Positions 1 to 8,987 are shown, counted from the first letter of the stretch. The stretch is 64,000 nucleotides of DNA from Haloferax denitrificans ATCC 35960 (GCF_000337795.1 NZ_AOLP01000018.1:124001-188000); one strand, 5' to 3'. Numbers and translations: made by a program. Notes: generated by a model not told the origin, from the letters alone.

Positions 1-68
1 GGGGATCTACCTTGGAATAAAAACCGCCATGCGGCTGATTGGGACTGATCTTTAGTTGATACATTAGA

Positions 69-75
69 TTTAATA
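69..75 (+). promoter_or_regulatory. TATA box for the PH-like protein gene
   Basis: TTTAATA lies 24-30 nt upstream of the ATG at 99, the spacing expected for a leaderless haloarchaeal transcript. This supports the ATG at 99 over the in-frame ATG at 111. Confidence 0.45.
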
Positions 76-98
76 ATGTCCCTTGTTAACACGCATTT

Positions 99-515
99 AT
101 GTCAGGGGAGATGGAAATTGATGAGCTTCAGTCTGAACTTGCTACATTAAATGACAACGAAACGATATTGGGGAATGTCTCATATTATTGGACTAGCTGG
201 TGGAAAGAGGTGCTATTTGGGATTTTGACCACACCGGTGCTGATAGGTTTCGTTGTACTTTTTTTAACTTGGAGAGCAAAAAATAAAAGCGGTTGCGTAG
301 TCACCAATCAACGAGTGATTCACACAAAAGCAGGACTATTGAGTGCTAGAACAAACGAAGTAAGGATGAAAGATATCCGTAGTATCTCTACGTTCGAAGG
401 TCTGATTAGCGGGGGAGTGAGGCTGGAAACCGGGGGTGGGAATATCGATATCGGGGTACGGAATGTCCGCGAGATGGTCGAGGTTATCCGCAGTCAGAAG
501 AATAAATACGAATAA
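99..515 (+). CDS. Membrane protein with a bacterial PH-like (bPH2/YdbT-type) domain
   Basis: The 138-residue protein has an N-terminal soluble stretch, one membrane segment at about residues 38-58 (LFGILTTPVLIGFVVLFLTW), then a small beta-rich domain. That domain holds the pattern VVTNQRVIHTKAG, then IRSISTF, then V.LETGGG.NIDIG.V, which is typical of bacterial PH-like (DUF304) domains. Such domains are usually membrane-associated and their role is mostly unknown. The DNA is far more AT-rich than the rest of the window (23 G/C in 121-180), and the protein has about as many basic as acidic residues, unlike the acidic neighbours. Both suggest recent acquisition. The family call is moderately sure; no specific function can be given. 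Confidence 0.75.
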   Translation: MSGEMEIDELQSELATLNDNETILGNVSYYWTSWWKEVLFGILTTPVLIGFVVLFLTWRAKNKSGCVVTNQRVIHTKAGLLSARTNEVRMKDIRSISTFEGLISGGVRLETGGGNIDIGVRNVREMVEVIRSQKNKYE

Positions 516-1002
516 ATAGCGTTAATTCATCTGTGGTCTGATATATTTGAACAGTCGGACCTCAGGTACTGATATCCATTCAGATTTGTATAGAGGCTGA
601 CTAGCCTGTAACGGATTGACTTGCGCGCTGTATTCAGCACGCCTACTTAAAACCATCACCAATAGAGGGTTCCAACAAGGTCAACACATCACAAATCCGG
701 GATTTCAACAGAGCCTTTTCTGCTCATTCTTGTTGCCCTTGGTTGGTCAGATACTCGTCTGCCACGCCACAGATATATTATATCTCGCTATACAGAATTG
801 GATAGTTCGGTTCACGATAGTGACCGAGCACAGAAACGGAGTCACGCTCTCCGTTCGGCTGTCGCGCGGCTCACGCGCGGGATTCGCGCGAGTCGCGAGC
901 GGCGGCTCAGCGATTCTTTGCGACGCGAAGCTCTCTGACGGTGACTGTCTCGATCGACTCGCCGGCACGAACGCTGATACCTTCTGCCCGCGTACGGAAC
1001 GC
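516..1002. other. Non-coding gap with compositional boundary
   Basis: No convincing gene is seen in these 487 bases. The first part (to about 840) is AT-rich like the preceding gene; the sequence then turns GC-rich. It holds a perfect palindrome with a one-base centre at 771-785. Open frames on both strands here lack family signatures and start signals. Confidence 0.6.
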
Positions 1003-1422
1003 ATGACAATCGGTTCACAGGTCGTCGAGACCGACGCCCGCCGGCTCCCGCTGTCGGAGACGCGGGTGTTGCTCGGCGTCGGGCTGGCGATTGCCCTCGT
1101 CGCGGGCCTCGTCTTCCGCGTCGTCGGCCAACTCGTGTTGGTCCCCTCCCGTCCGCTGGCCACGGCCGCGGTGTTCGCGCTGACGGTCCCCGCGATGTGG
1201 GCGCTCGCGGTCGGGGTCTTCCGGTGGCGCGGGCTCTCCGGTGGCGCGCGGCGGGAGGCGGCGGTGTTGCTGGTCGTCCCCGGGATGCTCGTCGACGCGG
1301 TCTCGACGGCGCTGTTCTCGGTCGTCTATCCGAACATGGGCCTCGGAGCCGCGGGGCTCTTCGGCGGGCTGTTGCTCTTGGCGTACGCGACGGTGCTGGT
1401 CGCGGGGTTCGTCGGTCGGTGA
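1003..1422 (+). CDS. Small four-helix membrane protein, DUF5367-like
   Basis: The protein has 139 residues with four predicted membrane helices: about residues 20-40, 47-70, 85-105 and 110-138. The ATG at 1003 is chosen because residues encoded upstream of it (open to 616) look like random GC-shadow translation and cross the compositional boundary. The layout and the motif VDAVSTALFSVVYPNM resemble the DUF5367 family of small integral membrane proteins, whose function is unknown. It converges on the NhaC gene with an 18-base gap. Family assignment is from memory and tentative; the membrane topology is clear. Confidence 0.75.
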   Translation: MTIGSQVVETDARRLPLSETRVLLGVGLAIALVAGLVFRVVGQLVLVPSRPLATAAVFALTVPAMWALAVGVFRWRGLSGGARREAAVLLVVPGMLVDAVSTALFSVVYPNMGLGAAGLFGGLLLLAYATVLVAGFVGR

Positions 1423-1440
1423 AAAAGAGCGGGCGACGGG

Positions 1441-3033
1441 TTAGTCGGACGACGACCCGAACGCGTTCGGGACGCTCACGTCGGCGTGCTGGGAGAGGTA
1501 GTAGGCGGCGACGAAGAGCGTGAGGACGCCGACGCCGAGGAGCGCGAGGGGGCCGACGCCGTAGCCGGAGACCGTGAGCGAGCCAACGCCGTAGCCGTCC
1601 GCGAGGAACAGCCCCGTGGCGACCGTCCCGCTCAGCAGTGCGTACGGAATCTGCGTGTTCACGTGGTCGACGTGGTCCGCGCCGGCGAACATCGACGAGA
1701 GGACCGTCGTGTCGCTGATGGGCGAACAGTGGTCACCGAACAGCGATCCGGTGAGGATAGCGCCGATGGCACCGGGGAGCGGCGCGCCGAGCTGATAGGC
1801 AAGCGGCACCGCGACGGGGAACATGATACTCATCGTCCCCCACGACGTGCCGATGGAGAACGAGATGATGGCCGCGGCGAGGAAGACGACCGCGGGCAGG
1901 AGTTCGGGCGTGATGACGCCTTCGGCGACGCTGACGACGAACGGACCGACGCCGAGCGCCTGACTGACGCCGCCGATGGTCCACGCCAGCGAGAGGACGG
2001 CCACGGGGAACATGACCATCTTGAAGCCCTCGAAGATGGCGTCGCTGACGGCTTCGAGTTGGACGCGGGCGTGGCCGACGAGGATGGCGAGCAGTAGCGC
2101 GCACGCCGAGAAGACGCCCCAGAGGATGGCGTCGGCGGTGGCCGCTCCCTTCAGCGCCTCGACGGGTGCCAATTCGGGCCAGCCGCCGGAGTACAGCAGG
2201 CCGAAGCCGGTGACGGCGACGAGCGCGACGATGGGCGCGGCGAAGTACCACCAGCGCGAGTCGACGTGGTCGGGTGTGACGATGTCCTCCTCGCGGGTCT
2301 CGATGAGGGGGTCGGCGTCGTCGCCGAGGACTTTCCCCTCTTCTTTCGCGCGCCGCTCGGCGCGCTTCATCGGGCCGAAGTCCCAGTCCATCACGACGAG
2401 GATGAACACGAGCGCGACCGCGAGCAGGCTGTAGAAGCGGAACGGGATGCTCTGGAGGAACACCACGAAGGCGCTCTGGTCGATGCCGAGCGAGGCGAAC
2501 TGCTCGCGGATGAGGCCGACCTCGAAGCCGACCCACGTCGAGACGACGGCGACGCTCACCACGGGCGAGGTGGTCGAATCGAGCAGGTACGCGAGCTTCT
2601 CGCGGCTGATGTCGAACTTGTCGGTGATGGGCCGCATCACCGAGCCGGTAATCATCGTGCTCGCGTAGGAGTCGACGAAGATGAGCATCCCGAGGACGCT
2701 CGTCCCCAACGCGGCCTGTTTCCGGGTCTTGATGCGGGCGATGATGCGCTGTGCGAGCGCGTTCATCCCGCCCGAGAGGAATATCATCCCGAGCATCGCG
2801 CCCGAGAGGAACGTAAACAGGAGGAGTTTGCTGTTGAACGACTCGGTCACGTTGTTGATGACCAACTGGAGGGAGTACGCCGCCCCACCGATGGGGTTCC
2901 ATCCCACCAAGATGGTCGCACCGATCCAGATGCCGGTGAAAAGCGAGAGGAGCACCTGCCGGCTGACCAGCGTCAGCACGATTGCGAAGAGCGCCGGTAG
3001 CAGGCTGATGACTCCCTGCGTCTCTGCGGGCAT
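1441..3033 (-). CDS. nhaC: NhaC-family Na+/H+ antiporter
   Basis: This 530-residue polytopic membrane protein has about a dozen hydrophobic segments and an acidic loop near residues 225-255. The NhaC-type stretches LLFTFLSGAMLGMIFLSG, FVDSYASTMITG, and SIGTSWGTMSIMFPVAVPL followed by GSLFGDHCSPISDTTVLS are all visible. The last one, with its GDHCSPISDTT motif, is diagnostic. The family exchanges Na+ (sometimes with amino acids such as malate or lactate) for protons at the cytoplasmic membrane, and it fits sodium extrusion and pH control in a halophile. A TATA-like TTAAAT sits 28-33 nt upstream of the start. It is transcribed alone, converging with the membrane gene at 1003-1422. The ion specificity cannot be fixed from sequence alone. 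Confidence 0.9.
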   Translation of the reverse strand: MPAETQGVISLLPALFAIVLTLVSRQVLLSLFTGIWIGATILVGWNPIGGAAYSLQLVINNVTESFNSKLLLFTFLSGAMLGMIFLSGGMNALAQRIIARIKTRKQAALGTSVLGMLIFVDSYASTMITGSVMRPITDKFDISREKLAYLLDSTTSPVVSVAVVSTWVGFEVGLIREQFASLGIDQSAFVVFLQSIPFRFYSLLAVALVFILVVMDWDFGPMKRAERRAKEEGKVLGDDADPLIETREEDIVTPDHVDSRWWYFAAPIVALVAVTGFGLLYSGGWPELAPVEALKGAATADAILWGVFSACALLLAILVGHARVQLEAVSDAIFEGFKMVMFPVAVLSLAWTIGGVSQALGVGPFVVSVAEGVITPELLPAVVFLAAAIISFSIGTSWGTMSIMFPVAVPLAYQLGAPLPGAIGAILTGSLFGDHCSPISDTTVLSSMFAGADHVDHVNTQIPYALLSGTVATGLFLADGYGVGSLTVSGYGVGPLALLGVGVLTLFVAAYYLSQHADVSVPNAFGSSSD

Positions 3034-3060
3034 GACAAACGTTTCGTCACTGGCTCCCGA

Positions 3061-3066
3061 ATTTAA
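3061..3066 (-). promoter_or_regulatory. TATA box for the NhaC antiporter gene
   Basis: On the minus strand TTAAAT lies 28-33 nt upstream of the start at 3033, consistent with a leaderless transcript. Confidence 0.4.
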
Positions 3067-3163
3067 CGGTTTTCACTTCGAACGCCGAGAATAAGACGTA
3101 TCGGATGCCGTCGGTTGTCGTAGTTCGGTCGGCGAATCGACCGAATTCGGACGCGTGAGGGCC

Positions 3164-4285
3164 TCAGACGACCGCGTCGTACGCTTCGCCCATGATTTCG
3201 ATGGCCTCGCGGAGCGACTCGGTGTCGGTCGCGTACGACAGGCGGGCGTAGCCGCGGCCGTGTTCGCCGAACGCCTCGCCGGGGACGATAATGACGCCGC
3301 GGTCGATGCACTCGTCGACGAAGCCCTCGGGCACCTCGGGCATGACGTAGAACGCGCCGCCCGGCGACGGGACGGTGAGACCGATGTCCTCCAGCCCCTC
3401 GACGACGAGGTCGCGGCGCTCGCGGAACGTCTCTGTCATCTCCTCGATGCGGTCCTGCGGGCCGCTGAGCGCGGCTTCGGCGGCGAACTGGGCCGGCGCG
3501 GAGGCGCACGCCTGCACGTACTGGTGGACGCGGAGCATGCGCTCGACCCGGCGGGTGGAGCCGTACACCCAGCCGAGTCGCCAGCCGGTCATCGAAAACA
3601 GCTTCGAGGCCGAGTTGACGACGACGACGTTGTCGGTTTCGGCGAACTCGATGGGCGAGCGGTGTTCGCCCTCGAAGACGGTGTACTCGTACACCTCGTC
3701 GGAGATGCAGAGCACGTCGTGTTCGTCGGCGATGCGGGCGAACTCGGCGATGTCGTCGGGCGGCGAGACCGCGCCCGTCGGGTTGCCGGGGCTGTTGACG
3801 ACGAACGCCGCGGTGTCGTCGGTGATGGCGTCTTCGACCGCCGCGGGGTCGAGCGTCAGGTCGTCGCGGAGGGGAACCGGAACCGGCTCGCCGCCGGCGA
3901 GTTTCGTGAGCGCGTCGTAGGAGACGAAGCCGGGGTCGGGGATGATGACCTCGTCGCCCTCGTTCACGTGCGCCTCGATGGCGATGTGGAGCGCCTCGCT
4001 CCCTCCGGCCGTGGCGATGACGTCGTCGGAGTCGAGGTCGACGCCCTGGTCGCGGCGGTGCTTCTCGGCGATGGCCTCGCGCAGGCTCGGAAGTCCCTTG
4101 TTACCGGTGTAGCCGTCGGCCTCGCCGGCCTCGATGGCCTCGATGGCCGCCCGTCGAGCGTGGTCCGGGGCCGGGAAGTCGGGCTGACCCAGCCCGAGAT
4201 TGATAGCGTCTTCGCCAGCCGCCTCGAACACCTTGCGAATGCCGCTGATGGAGATGCGCTCCACCCGGTCGGAGAAGTGCGTCAT
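3164..4285 (-). CDS. PLP-dependent class I/II aminotransferase (aspartate aminotransferase-like)
   Basis: The 373-residue fold-type I enzyme transfers amino groups between an amino acid and a 2-oxo acid with pyridoxal phosphate. Visible signatures are the N-terminal NLGLGQPDFPAPDH, the substrate-side NSPGNPTGAV, CISDEVYEY, and the PLP-lysine segment NSASKLFSMTGWRLGW with its Lys near residue 230. The C-terminal ARLSYATD supplies the carboxylate-binding Arg. Length fits the aspartate/aromatic aminotransferase group (about 370-390). Substrate could be aspartate, aromatic amino acids or others. It diverges from the ABC importer genes across a 256-base spacer and is not operonic with them. Confidence 0.9.
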   Translation of the reverse strand: MTHFSDRVERISISGIRKVFEAAGEDAINLGLGQPDFPAPDHARRAAIEAIEAGEADGYTGNKGLPSLREAIAEKHRRDQGVDLDSDDVIATAGGSEALHIAIEAHVNEGDEVIIPDPGFVSYDALTKLAGGEPVPVPLRDDLTLDPAAVEDAITDDTAAFVVNSPGNPTGAVSPPDDIAEFARIADEHDVLCISDEVYEYTVFEGEHRSPIEFAETDNVVVVNSASKLFSMTGWRLGWVYGSTRRVERMLRVHQYVQACASAPAQFAAEAALSGPQDRIEEMTETFRERRDLVVEGLEDIGLTVPSPGGAFYVMPEVPEGFVDECIDRGVIIVPGEAFGEHGRGYARLSYATDTESLREAIEIMGEAYDAVV

Positions 4286-4541
4286 ATCCTATCCGGTGTC
4301 GCCGTTCGGGATAGTTCTTCCCACGCAGGGTCGCGGCCGACCCGTTGTCTCGGTGACGTGAACGTCGTCGTTTGTCGGAGGTTACTGCCGCTATCTGGGA
4401 GGCGTCGATTCGGGAAAACCGACCGTTCCAACTCCGACCACGGCGGCAGACCGGGATTTCACCGGCTTCGGCGCGTCATCTACCGCGTCTATCGTTACCG
4501 GGTACGCGCCCGGAATAAGGCGCTGATTCGTAACGAGGACA

Positions 4542-5588
4542 ATGACAGAGGCACCACGTTCGACTTCGATTAGCCGTAGACGATTCCTGCAGGGCTCCGG
4601 CCTCGCCGCGACCGCCGGCCTCGCGGGCTGTCTCGGCGGGTCCGGCGGGGGCGGGCTGGACGAACTCAACGTCGCCTACATGCCCATCTACCCGGACATG
4701 CAGTACTTCGTGATGGAAGAAGAGGGGCTGTTCGACGAGCTTTCGGTCCCGGTCGCGGGCAAGAAGTTCTCCGACGGCCCGAGCATCGTGCAGGCGTCGG
4801 CGACGGGCGACTTCGACGTGATGATGTTCGGCATCGTCCCGGCGATGATTGTCATGGACAAGGGCATCCCCGCGAAGATAACCGCGGCGAACATCAAGAA
4901 CGCGATGCAGATTCTCGCCACCGACGACTTCGCCGCGCTGTGGGAGGAACACGGGAAAGACGCCTTCGCAGAGTTCGAGGCACAGAAGGGCCGCAAGTTC
5001 ACCTTCGGAACCTTCCCGCCGGGGTCGGTCCCGGACATCCTGCTCCGCTACTGGATTCAGAACACGCTCGGCCTCGACCCCGAGGAGGACGTGAACATCA
5101 AGGGCCTCGGCGGCGCGGCCGCGGTCCAGCAGGCGCTCCTCTCGAACAACGTCGACGGCACGAGCATCATGGAGCCCGTGCCGACGGTCATCGACGCCAA
5201 CGACGCGCCGTTCCAGTCCATCGCGTGGGCGGGCGACTTCATGCCCGGCCAGCCCGCGGCGGTCACGCTCATGCACGACCGCCTCCGGCAGGACAACCGC
5301 GACCTCGCCACGGAGTTCGTCGAACTCCACCGGCAGGCGACGAACTTCGTCGCCGACAACCCCGACACCGCCGCCCAGCACGCGAGTTCGGTCATCGGGG
5401 AGAGCGCGCTTCCGGTCGAGACCGCCCGCACGGCGCTCGACTCCCCCGCGTCGGACTTCATCACCGACCCCCACGACATCGAAGGCGGGGCGGAAATCTT
5501 CGCCGACTACGCCCAGACGCTCGGGAAGACCGAAGCGCAGTTGACCGTCGACGAGATGTTCGACTACGGTATCTACGACTCGCTATGA
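4542..5588 (+). CDS. Tat-exported ABC substrate-binding lipoprotein (NitT/TauT type)
   Basis: This is the extracellular binding component of a three-gene ABC importer, 348 residues. The N-terminus carries a twin-arginine motif (SRRRFLQ, residues 11-17), a hydrophobic stretch and the lipobox LAGC with Cys30. Export by Tat and lipid anchoring are therefore expected, as for most haloarchaeal binding proteins. The mature part resembles SsuA/TauA/NMT1-like proteins: LNVAYMPIYPDMQYFVMEE, GTFPPGSVPDILLRYWI, and a helix-rich C-terminus. The ligand could be nitrate, a sulfonate, a thiamine precursor or another small solute; sequence does not settle it. Its stop overlaps the permease start as ATGA. Confidence 0.88.
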   Translation: MTEAPRSTSISRRRFLQGSGLAATAGLAGCLGGSGGGGLDELNVAYMPIYPDMQYFVMEEEGLFDELSVPVAGKKFSDGPSIVQASATGDFDVMMFGIVPAMIVMDKGIPAKITAANIKNAMQILATDDFAALWEEHGKDAFAEFEAQKGRKFTFGTFPPGSVPDILLRYWIQNTLGLDPEEDVNIKGLGGAAAVQQALLSNNVDGTSIMEPVPTVIDANDAPFQSIAWAGDFMPGQPAAVTLMHDRLRQDNRDLATEFVELHRQATNFVADNPDTAAQHASSVIGESALPVETARTALDSPASDFITDPHDIEGGAEIFADYAQTLGKTEAQLTVDEMFDYGIYDSL

Positions 5589-6454
5589 GCAACGACGAAG
5601 TCGGCGCGGGCGTCACCCTCTCGGAGACCGAGGCGGACGAGCGACTGCTCGACCGACTCGCGGGGTTCTCCTCGGAACAGACGGGGCTCGCGGTCGCCGG
5701 CTTCGCGGGCTTTCTCGCCGTCTGGTACGTCGCCGCGCTGTTCCAGCCGACGTATCTCCTCCCCTCGCCCGTCGAGGTGCTCGCGGCGTTCGTGGTCGAA
5801 CTCACCGCGCCGGCCTCGCTGTCGATTCCATTCACCGGCGTGGAACTCCCGGCGACCCGACTGCTCGTCAAGCTGGTCCAGAGCCTCTACCACTACGTGC
5901 CGGGACTGCTCATCGGGACCTCGCTCGGCGTCTTCGCGGGCGTCGCCATGGGCTGGAACACTCGCGTCGACAGCGTCTTCACGCCCGTCACGCGCCTGCT
6001 CCGACCGATTCCGCCGCTGGCGTGGATCGGCTTCGCCGTCATCTGGCTCGGCGTCAACCATCAGGGCGCGACGTTCATCGTCGCCATCGGCTCCTTTTGG
6101 ATTAACTTCTACAGCGCCTACGGCGGCGTCGAGGGCGTCTCCGAGGACCTCAAGGAGGTCGCCGCGACCCTCGGCGTCGGCGACGACTGGACGATGATTC
6201 GGAAGGTCGTCATCCCGGCGGCCAGCCCCTCTATCATGACCGGCATCCGAACGAGCATCGGCCAGTGTTGGATGATTGTCGTCGCGGCCGAACTCATCGT
6301 CGGCGTCGGCGTCGGCTACGAGATTCTCAACACGGCGCAGAACCTCGCGATGGACGTCTCTGTCGCCTACATGCTCGTCATCAGCATCGTCTTCCTCGTG
6401 AGCGACGGCCTGTTCCGCCGGGTCGAACGGCGGGTGCTGGAGTGGCGAGCATGA
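5585..6454 (+). CDS. ABC transporter permease (NitT/TauT type)
   Basis: The 289-residue permease spans the membrane about six times. The BPD_transp_1 coupling (EAA) loop is seen as EVAATLGVGDDWTMIRKVVI followed by PAASPSIMTGIR, the segment that docks onto the ATPase. The ATG at 5585 is chosen because it overlaps the preceding TGA (ATGA) and gives the family length; the frame stays open further upstream only as a shadow of the binding-protein gene. Translational coupling on both sides points to a single transcript from the binding protein to the ATPase. Confidence 0.92.
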   Translation: MSNDEVGAGVTLSETEADERLLDRLAGFSSEQTGLAVAGFAGFLAVWYVAALFQPTYLLPSPVEVLAAFVVELTAPASLSIPFTGVELPATRLLVKLVQSLYHYVPGLLIGTSLGVFAGVAMGWNTRVDSVFTPVTRLLRPIPPLAWIGFAVIWLGVNHQGATFIVAIGSFWINFYSAYGGVEGVSEDLKEVAATLGVGDDWTMIRKVVIPAASPSIMTGIRTSIGQCWMIVVAAELIVGVGVGYEILNTAQNLAMDVSVAYMLVISIVFLVSDGLFRRVERRVLEWRA

Positions 6455-7272
6455 GCGACGACGCGAACGCGGACGCGGGCGCGGCCGCGAACACGGCCGA
6501 AACCGCGACCGCGACGGACACCGACGAGGCCGCGACGGTCAGCGTCGACTCGCTCGGCAAGACCTACGCGTCCGACCGGCGGACGGTCGAAGCCCTCTCC
6601 GGCGTGGAGTTCGCCGTCGCGGACGGCGAGTTCGTCTGTATCGTCGGCCCCTCGGGATGCGGCAAGACGACGCTGTTCCGCATCATCGCCGGCCTCGAAG
6701 CCGCCACGACGGGTGCGGTCACCCTCGACGGCTCGCCCGTCACCGGCCCCGGCACCGACCGCGGGATGGTGTTCCAAGAGTACGGGCTGTTCCCGTGGCG
6801 GACCGTCAGCGAGAACGTCGCCTTCGGGCTCGAAGAACAGGGCGTCGAGGAGCCGGCGCGCTCGGAACGCGTGACGGAGATGCTCGAACTCGTCGGTCTC
6901 GACGGCTTCGCCGACGCCTACCCGAAAGAGCTGTCCGGCGGGATGAAACAGCGCGTCGGCATCGCCCGCGCGCTCGCGGTCGACCCCGAACTCCTCCTCA
7001 TGGACGAGCCGTTCGGCGCGGTCGACGCCCAGACCCGCGACATGCTCCACGGCGAACTGCTCGACATCTGGGCGGAGACGGATAAGACGGTGCTCTTTGT
7101 CACCCACGACGTGGAAGAGGCGGTCACGCTCGCCGACCGCGTGGTCGTCATGGCCGCCAACCCCGGCCGCGTCCGCGAAATCGTCTCGGTCGATATCGAC
7201 CGCCCGCGCGAGCGGACCGAAGGCGAGTTCGCGGAATACGTCGAGCGGATTCGCGGGCTCATCGGGGAGTAG
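6451..7272 (+). CDS. ABC transporter ATP-binding protein (NitT/TauT type)
   Basis: This 273-residue ATPase powers the importer encoded just upstream. It has an Ala/Thr/Asp-rich extension of about 30 residues, then Walker A GPSGCGKTT (about residues 67-75), the Q-loop MVFQEYGLFPW, the signature LSGGMKQRVGIARAL, Walker B LLLMDEPFGAVDAQT and the switch histidine VTHDVEEA. The PW after the Q-loop is common in SsuB/TauB-type ATPases. The ATG at 6451 overlaps the permease stop (ATGA). All catalytic motifs are intact. The low-complexity acidic leader is a common haloarchaeal feature. Confidence 0.93.
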   Translation: MSDDANADAGAAANTAETATATDTDEAATVSVDSLGKTYASDRRTVEALSGVEFAVADGEFVCIVGPSGCGKTTLFRIIAGLEAATTGAVTLDGSPVTGPGTDRGMVFQEYGLFPWRTVSENVAFGLEEQGVEEPARSERVTEMLELVGLDGFADAYPKELSGGMKQRVGIARALAVDPELLLMDEPFGAVDAQTRDMLHGELLDIWAETDKTVLFVTHDVEEAVTLADRVVVMAANPGRVREIVSVDIDRPRERTEGEFAEYVERIRGLIGE

Positions 7273-7302
7273 TCCGGGTTCTACGCGCCCGATTCTCGCG
7301 TC

Positions 7303-7452
7303 TTACTCTCTCGCCTCTCGCAACTCGTCGATGTGCGCGTCGATGACCGACAGCGTCGCGTCGGCGTCGACGTAGCCCTTCTCGTACTCCTTCATCGCGC
7401 TGTTGTAGTCGCTGAGGAACTGTGCGACCGCGTCGTCGAGGTCGTCGCTCAT
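7303..7452 (-). CDS. Small acidic helical protein, unknown
   Basis: A 49-residue acidic protein is read from the ATG at 7452 (MSDDLDDAVAQFL...). It is predicted to be almost all alpha-helical, with aromatic/hydrophobic residues spaced as in a short coiled coil and an ending HIDELREARE. The frame is open upstream to 7572, but that part is basic shadow sequence. It lies opposite to its neighbours, between the ABC ATPase stop and the helicase start. No family is recognised. Its acidic composition, unlike random reading frames here, supports it as real. Confidence 0.6.
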   Translation of the reverse strand: MSDDLDDAVAQFLSDYNSAMKEYEKGYVDADATLSVIDAHIDELREARE

Positions 7453-7595
7453 ACACGTCCGTAGCCCCGCCATCGGATTTGAACCTTCGGCCCGCGGACG
7501 GCGGGCCGGAACCCCGCGACATCCCCGCCCGGCTCGGTCCGGCCGCCCACCGCGGGACCGTCGATTTATCACCGCGCCCCGCCAACGCGCCGGTA

Positions 7596-8987
7596 GTGAC
7601 GACCCTCCGCTTCGAGGACGGTACCGTCCACGTCAGCATCGATGGCGACGGCTCTGACGCCGACGGCTCAGCGGACGACGCCGACGTTCGGGCCGCCCTC
7701 GCCGACGTGCCGAGCGTCGAGGCCGACCCCCGAAGCGGCGGCTATCGCGCCCCCGCGATGCGGTACGCCGCGGTTCGGGACGCGCTCGACGCGGCCGGCG
7801 TCGACTACGACGACCGAGTCGCGGCCGCGCTCGCCGCTCCCCTCTCGCTTTCGACGACTTACGACCTCCGCGACTACCAGCGCGCCGCCCTCGACGCGTG
7901 GCTCGACGCGGGCAGTCGCGGCGTCGTGGAACTGCCGACCGGCGCGGGCAAGACGGTGCTCGCGGTCGCGGCGATGGTCGCCCGCTCGGTGCCGACGCTC
8001 GTCGTCGTGCCGACCATCGACTTACAGGACCAGTGGATACGCGAACTCGAAACCGAGTTCGACGTGCCGGTCGGGCGCTTCGGCGGCGGCGAACAGACCC
8101 AAGAGGCCATCACGGTCTCGACGTACGACTCGGCGTACCTCCGCGCCGACGACGTCGGCGGCGACTTCGGCCTCGTCGTCTTCGACGAGGTCCACCACCT
8201 CGGCGGCGAGGGGTATCGGGACATCCCGCGATTCCTCGCCGCGCCCGCCCGCCTCGGCCTGACGGCGACGTTCGAGCGCCCCGACGGCGCACACGAGCGC
8301 GTCGAGGAACTCGTCGGCCCGCGGGCGTACCGCCTCGACGTGGACGACTTGGCGGGCGACCACCTCGCCGACTACGAGGTCCGCCGCATCGAGGTGGAAC
8401 TCACGGCCGACGAGCGCGAGACGTACGACGAGGCACAGGAGACGTTCGTGAACTACCTGCGGACCTCGGGGCTGTCGATGCAGTCGGGGAGCGACTACCA
8501 GAAGCTCGTGATGCGGTCGGGCAACGACCCGCGAGCGCGGCAGGCACTGCTCGCCAAACAGCGCGCCCGCGACGTGATGATGAACTCCGAGGCGAAGGTG
8601 GACAAACTGGCTCGGTTGCTCGCGCGGCACCGCGAGGACCGCGTCATCGTCTTCACCGCCTCGACCGACCTCGTCTACCGCATCTCGCGGCGCTTCCTCG
8701 TCCCGCCGATAACGAACGAGACCGGCACGAAAGAGCGCCGCGAAATCCTCGACCGCTTCCGCGACGGCACCTACGACACCGTCGTCGCGGCCAACGTGCT
8801 CGACGAGGGCGTTGACGTGCCCGACGCCAACGTCGGCATCCTCCTTTCGGGGTCGGGGTCGGAACGCGAGTTCACCCAGCGACTCGGCCGCATCCTCCGG
8901 CCGAAAGCCGACGGCTCGACCGCGACGCTCTACGAACTCGTGAGCGTCGAGACGGCGGAAGAACGGGTGGCGGCCCGGCGTCGGTGA
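7596..8987 (+). CDS. rad25: XPB/Rad25-type superfamily 2 DNA helicase
   Basis: This is a 463-residue 3'-5' DNA helicase of the archaeal XPB family, the counterpart of the TFIIH nucleotide-excision-repair subunit. The N-terminus holds a short damage-recognition-like region. Then come the motif around LRDYQRAALDAW, Walker A ELPTGAGKTV (about residue 113), DEVHH (motif II, about residue 197), LTATFER (motif III), a thumb-like insertion, motif V NVLDEGVDVPDANVGI and motif VI QRLGRILRPK. The GTG at 7596 is chosen: it starts TTLRFEDGTVHV, and upstream codons look non-coding. Bax1, the known XPB partner nuclease, follows at 9585, which supports a joint repair role. Confidence 0.92.
   Translation: MTTLRFEDGTVHVSIDGDGSDADGSADDADVRAALADVPSVEADPRSGGYRAPAMRYAAVRDALDAAGVDYDDRVAAALAAPLSLSTTYDLRDYQRAALDAWLDAGSRGVVELPTGAGKTVLAVAAMVARSVPTLVVVPTIDLQDQWIRELETEFDVPVGRFGGGEQTQEAITVSTYDSAYLRADDVGGDFGLVVFDEVHHLGGEGYRDIPRFLAAPARLGLTATFERPDGAHERVEELVGPRAYRLDVDDLAGDHLADYEVRRIEVELTADERETYDEAQETFVNYLRTSGLSMQSGSDYQKLVMRSGNDPRARQALLAKQRARDVMMNSEAKVDKLARLLARHREDRVIVFTASTDLVYRISRRFLVPPITNETGTKERREILDRFRDGTYDTVVAANVLDEGVDVPDANVGILLSGSGSEREFTQRLGRILRPKADGSTATLYELVSVETAEERVAARRR

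Noticed and set aside
616-1002. N-terminal extension of the membrane protein at 1003-1422
   Set aside because: It crosses the composition boundary, is Ser/Arg-rich and not membrane-like, and no family member has it.
4940-5584. Upstream extension of the ABC permease inside the binding-protein gene
   Set aside because: The extension is an Arg-rich shadow; the ATG at 5585 with its ATGA overlap gives the normal permease.
7475-7530. tRNA-like TTGAACC on the minus strand
   Set aside because: The flanking bases cannot form a T-stem or acceptor stem; it is just GC-rich spacer before the helicase gene.
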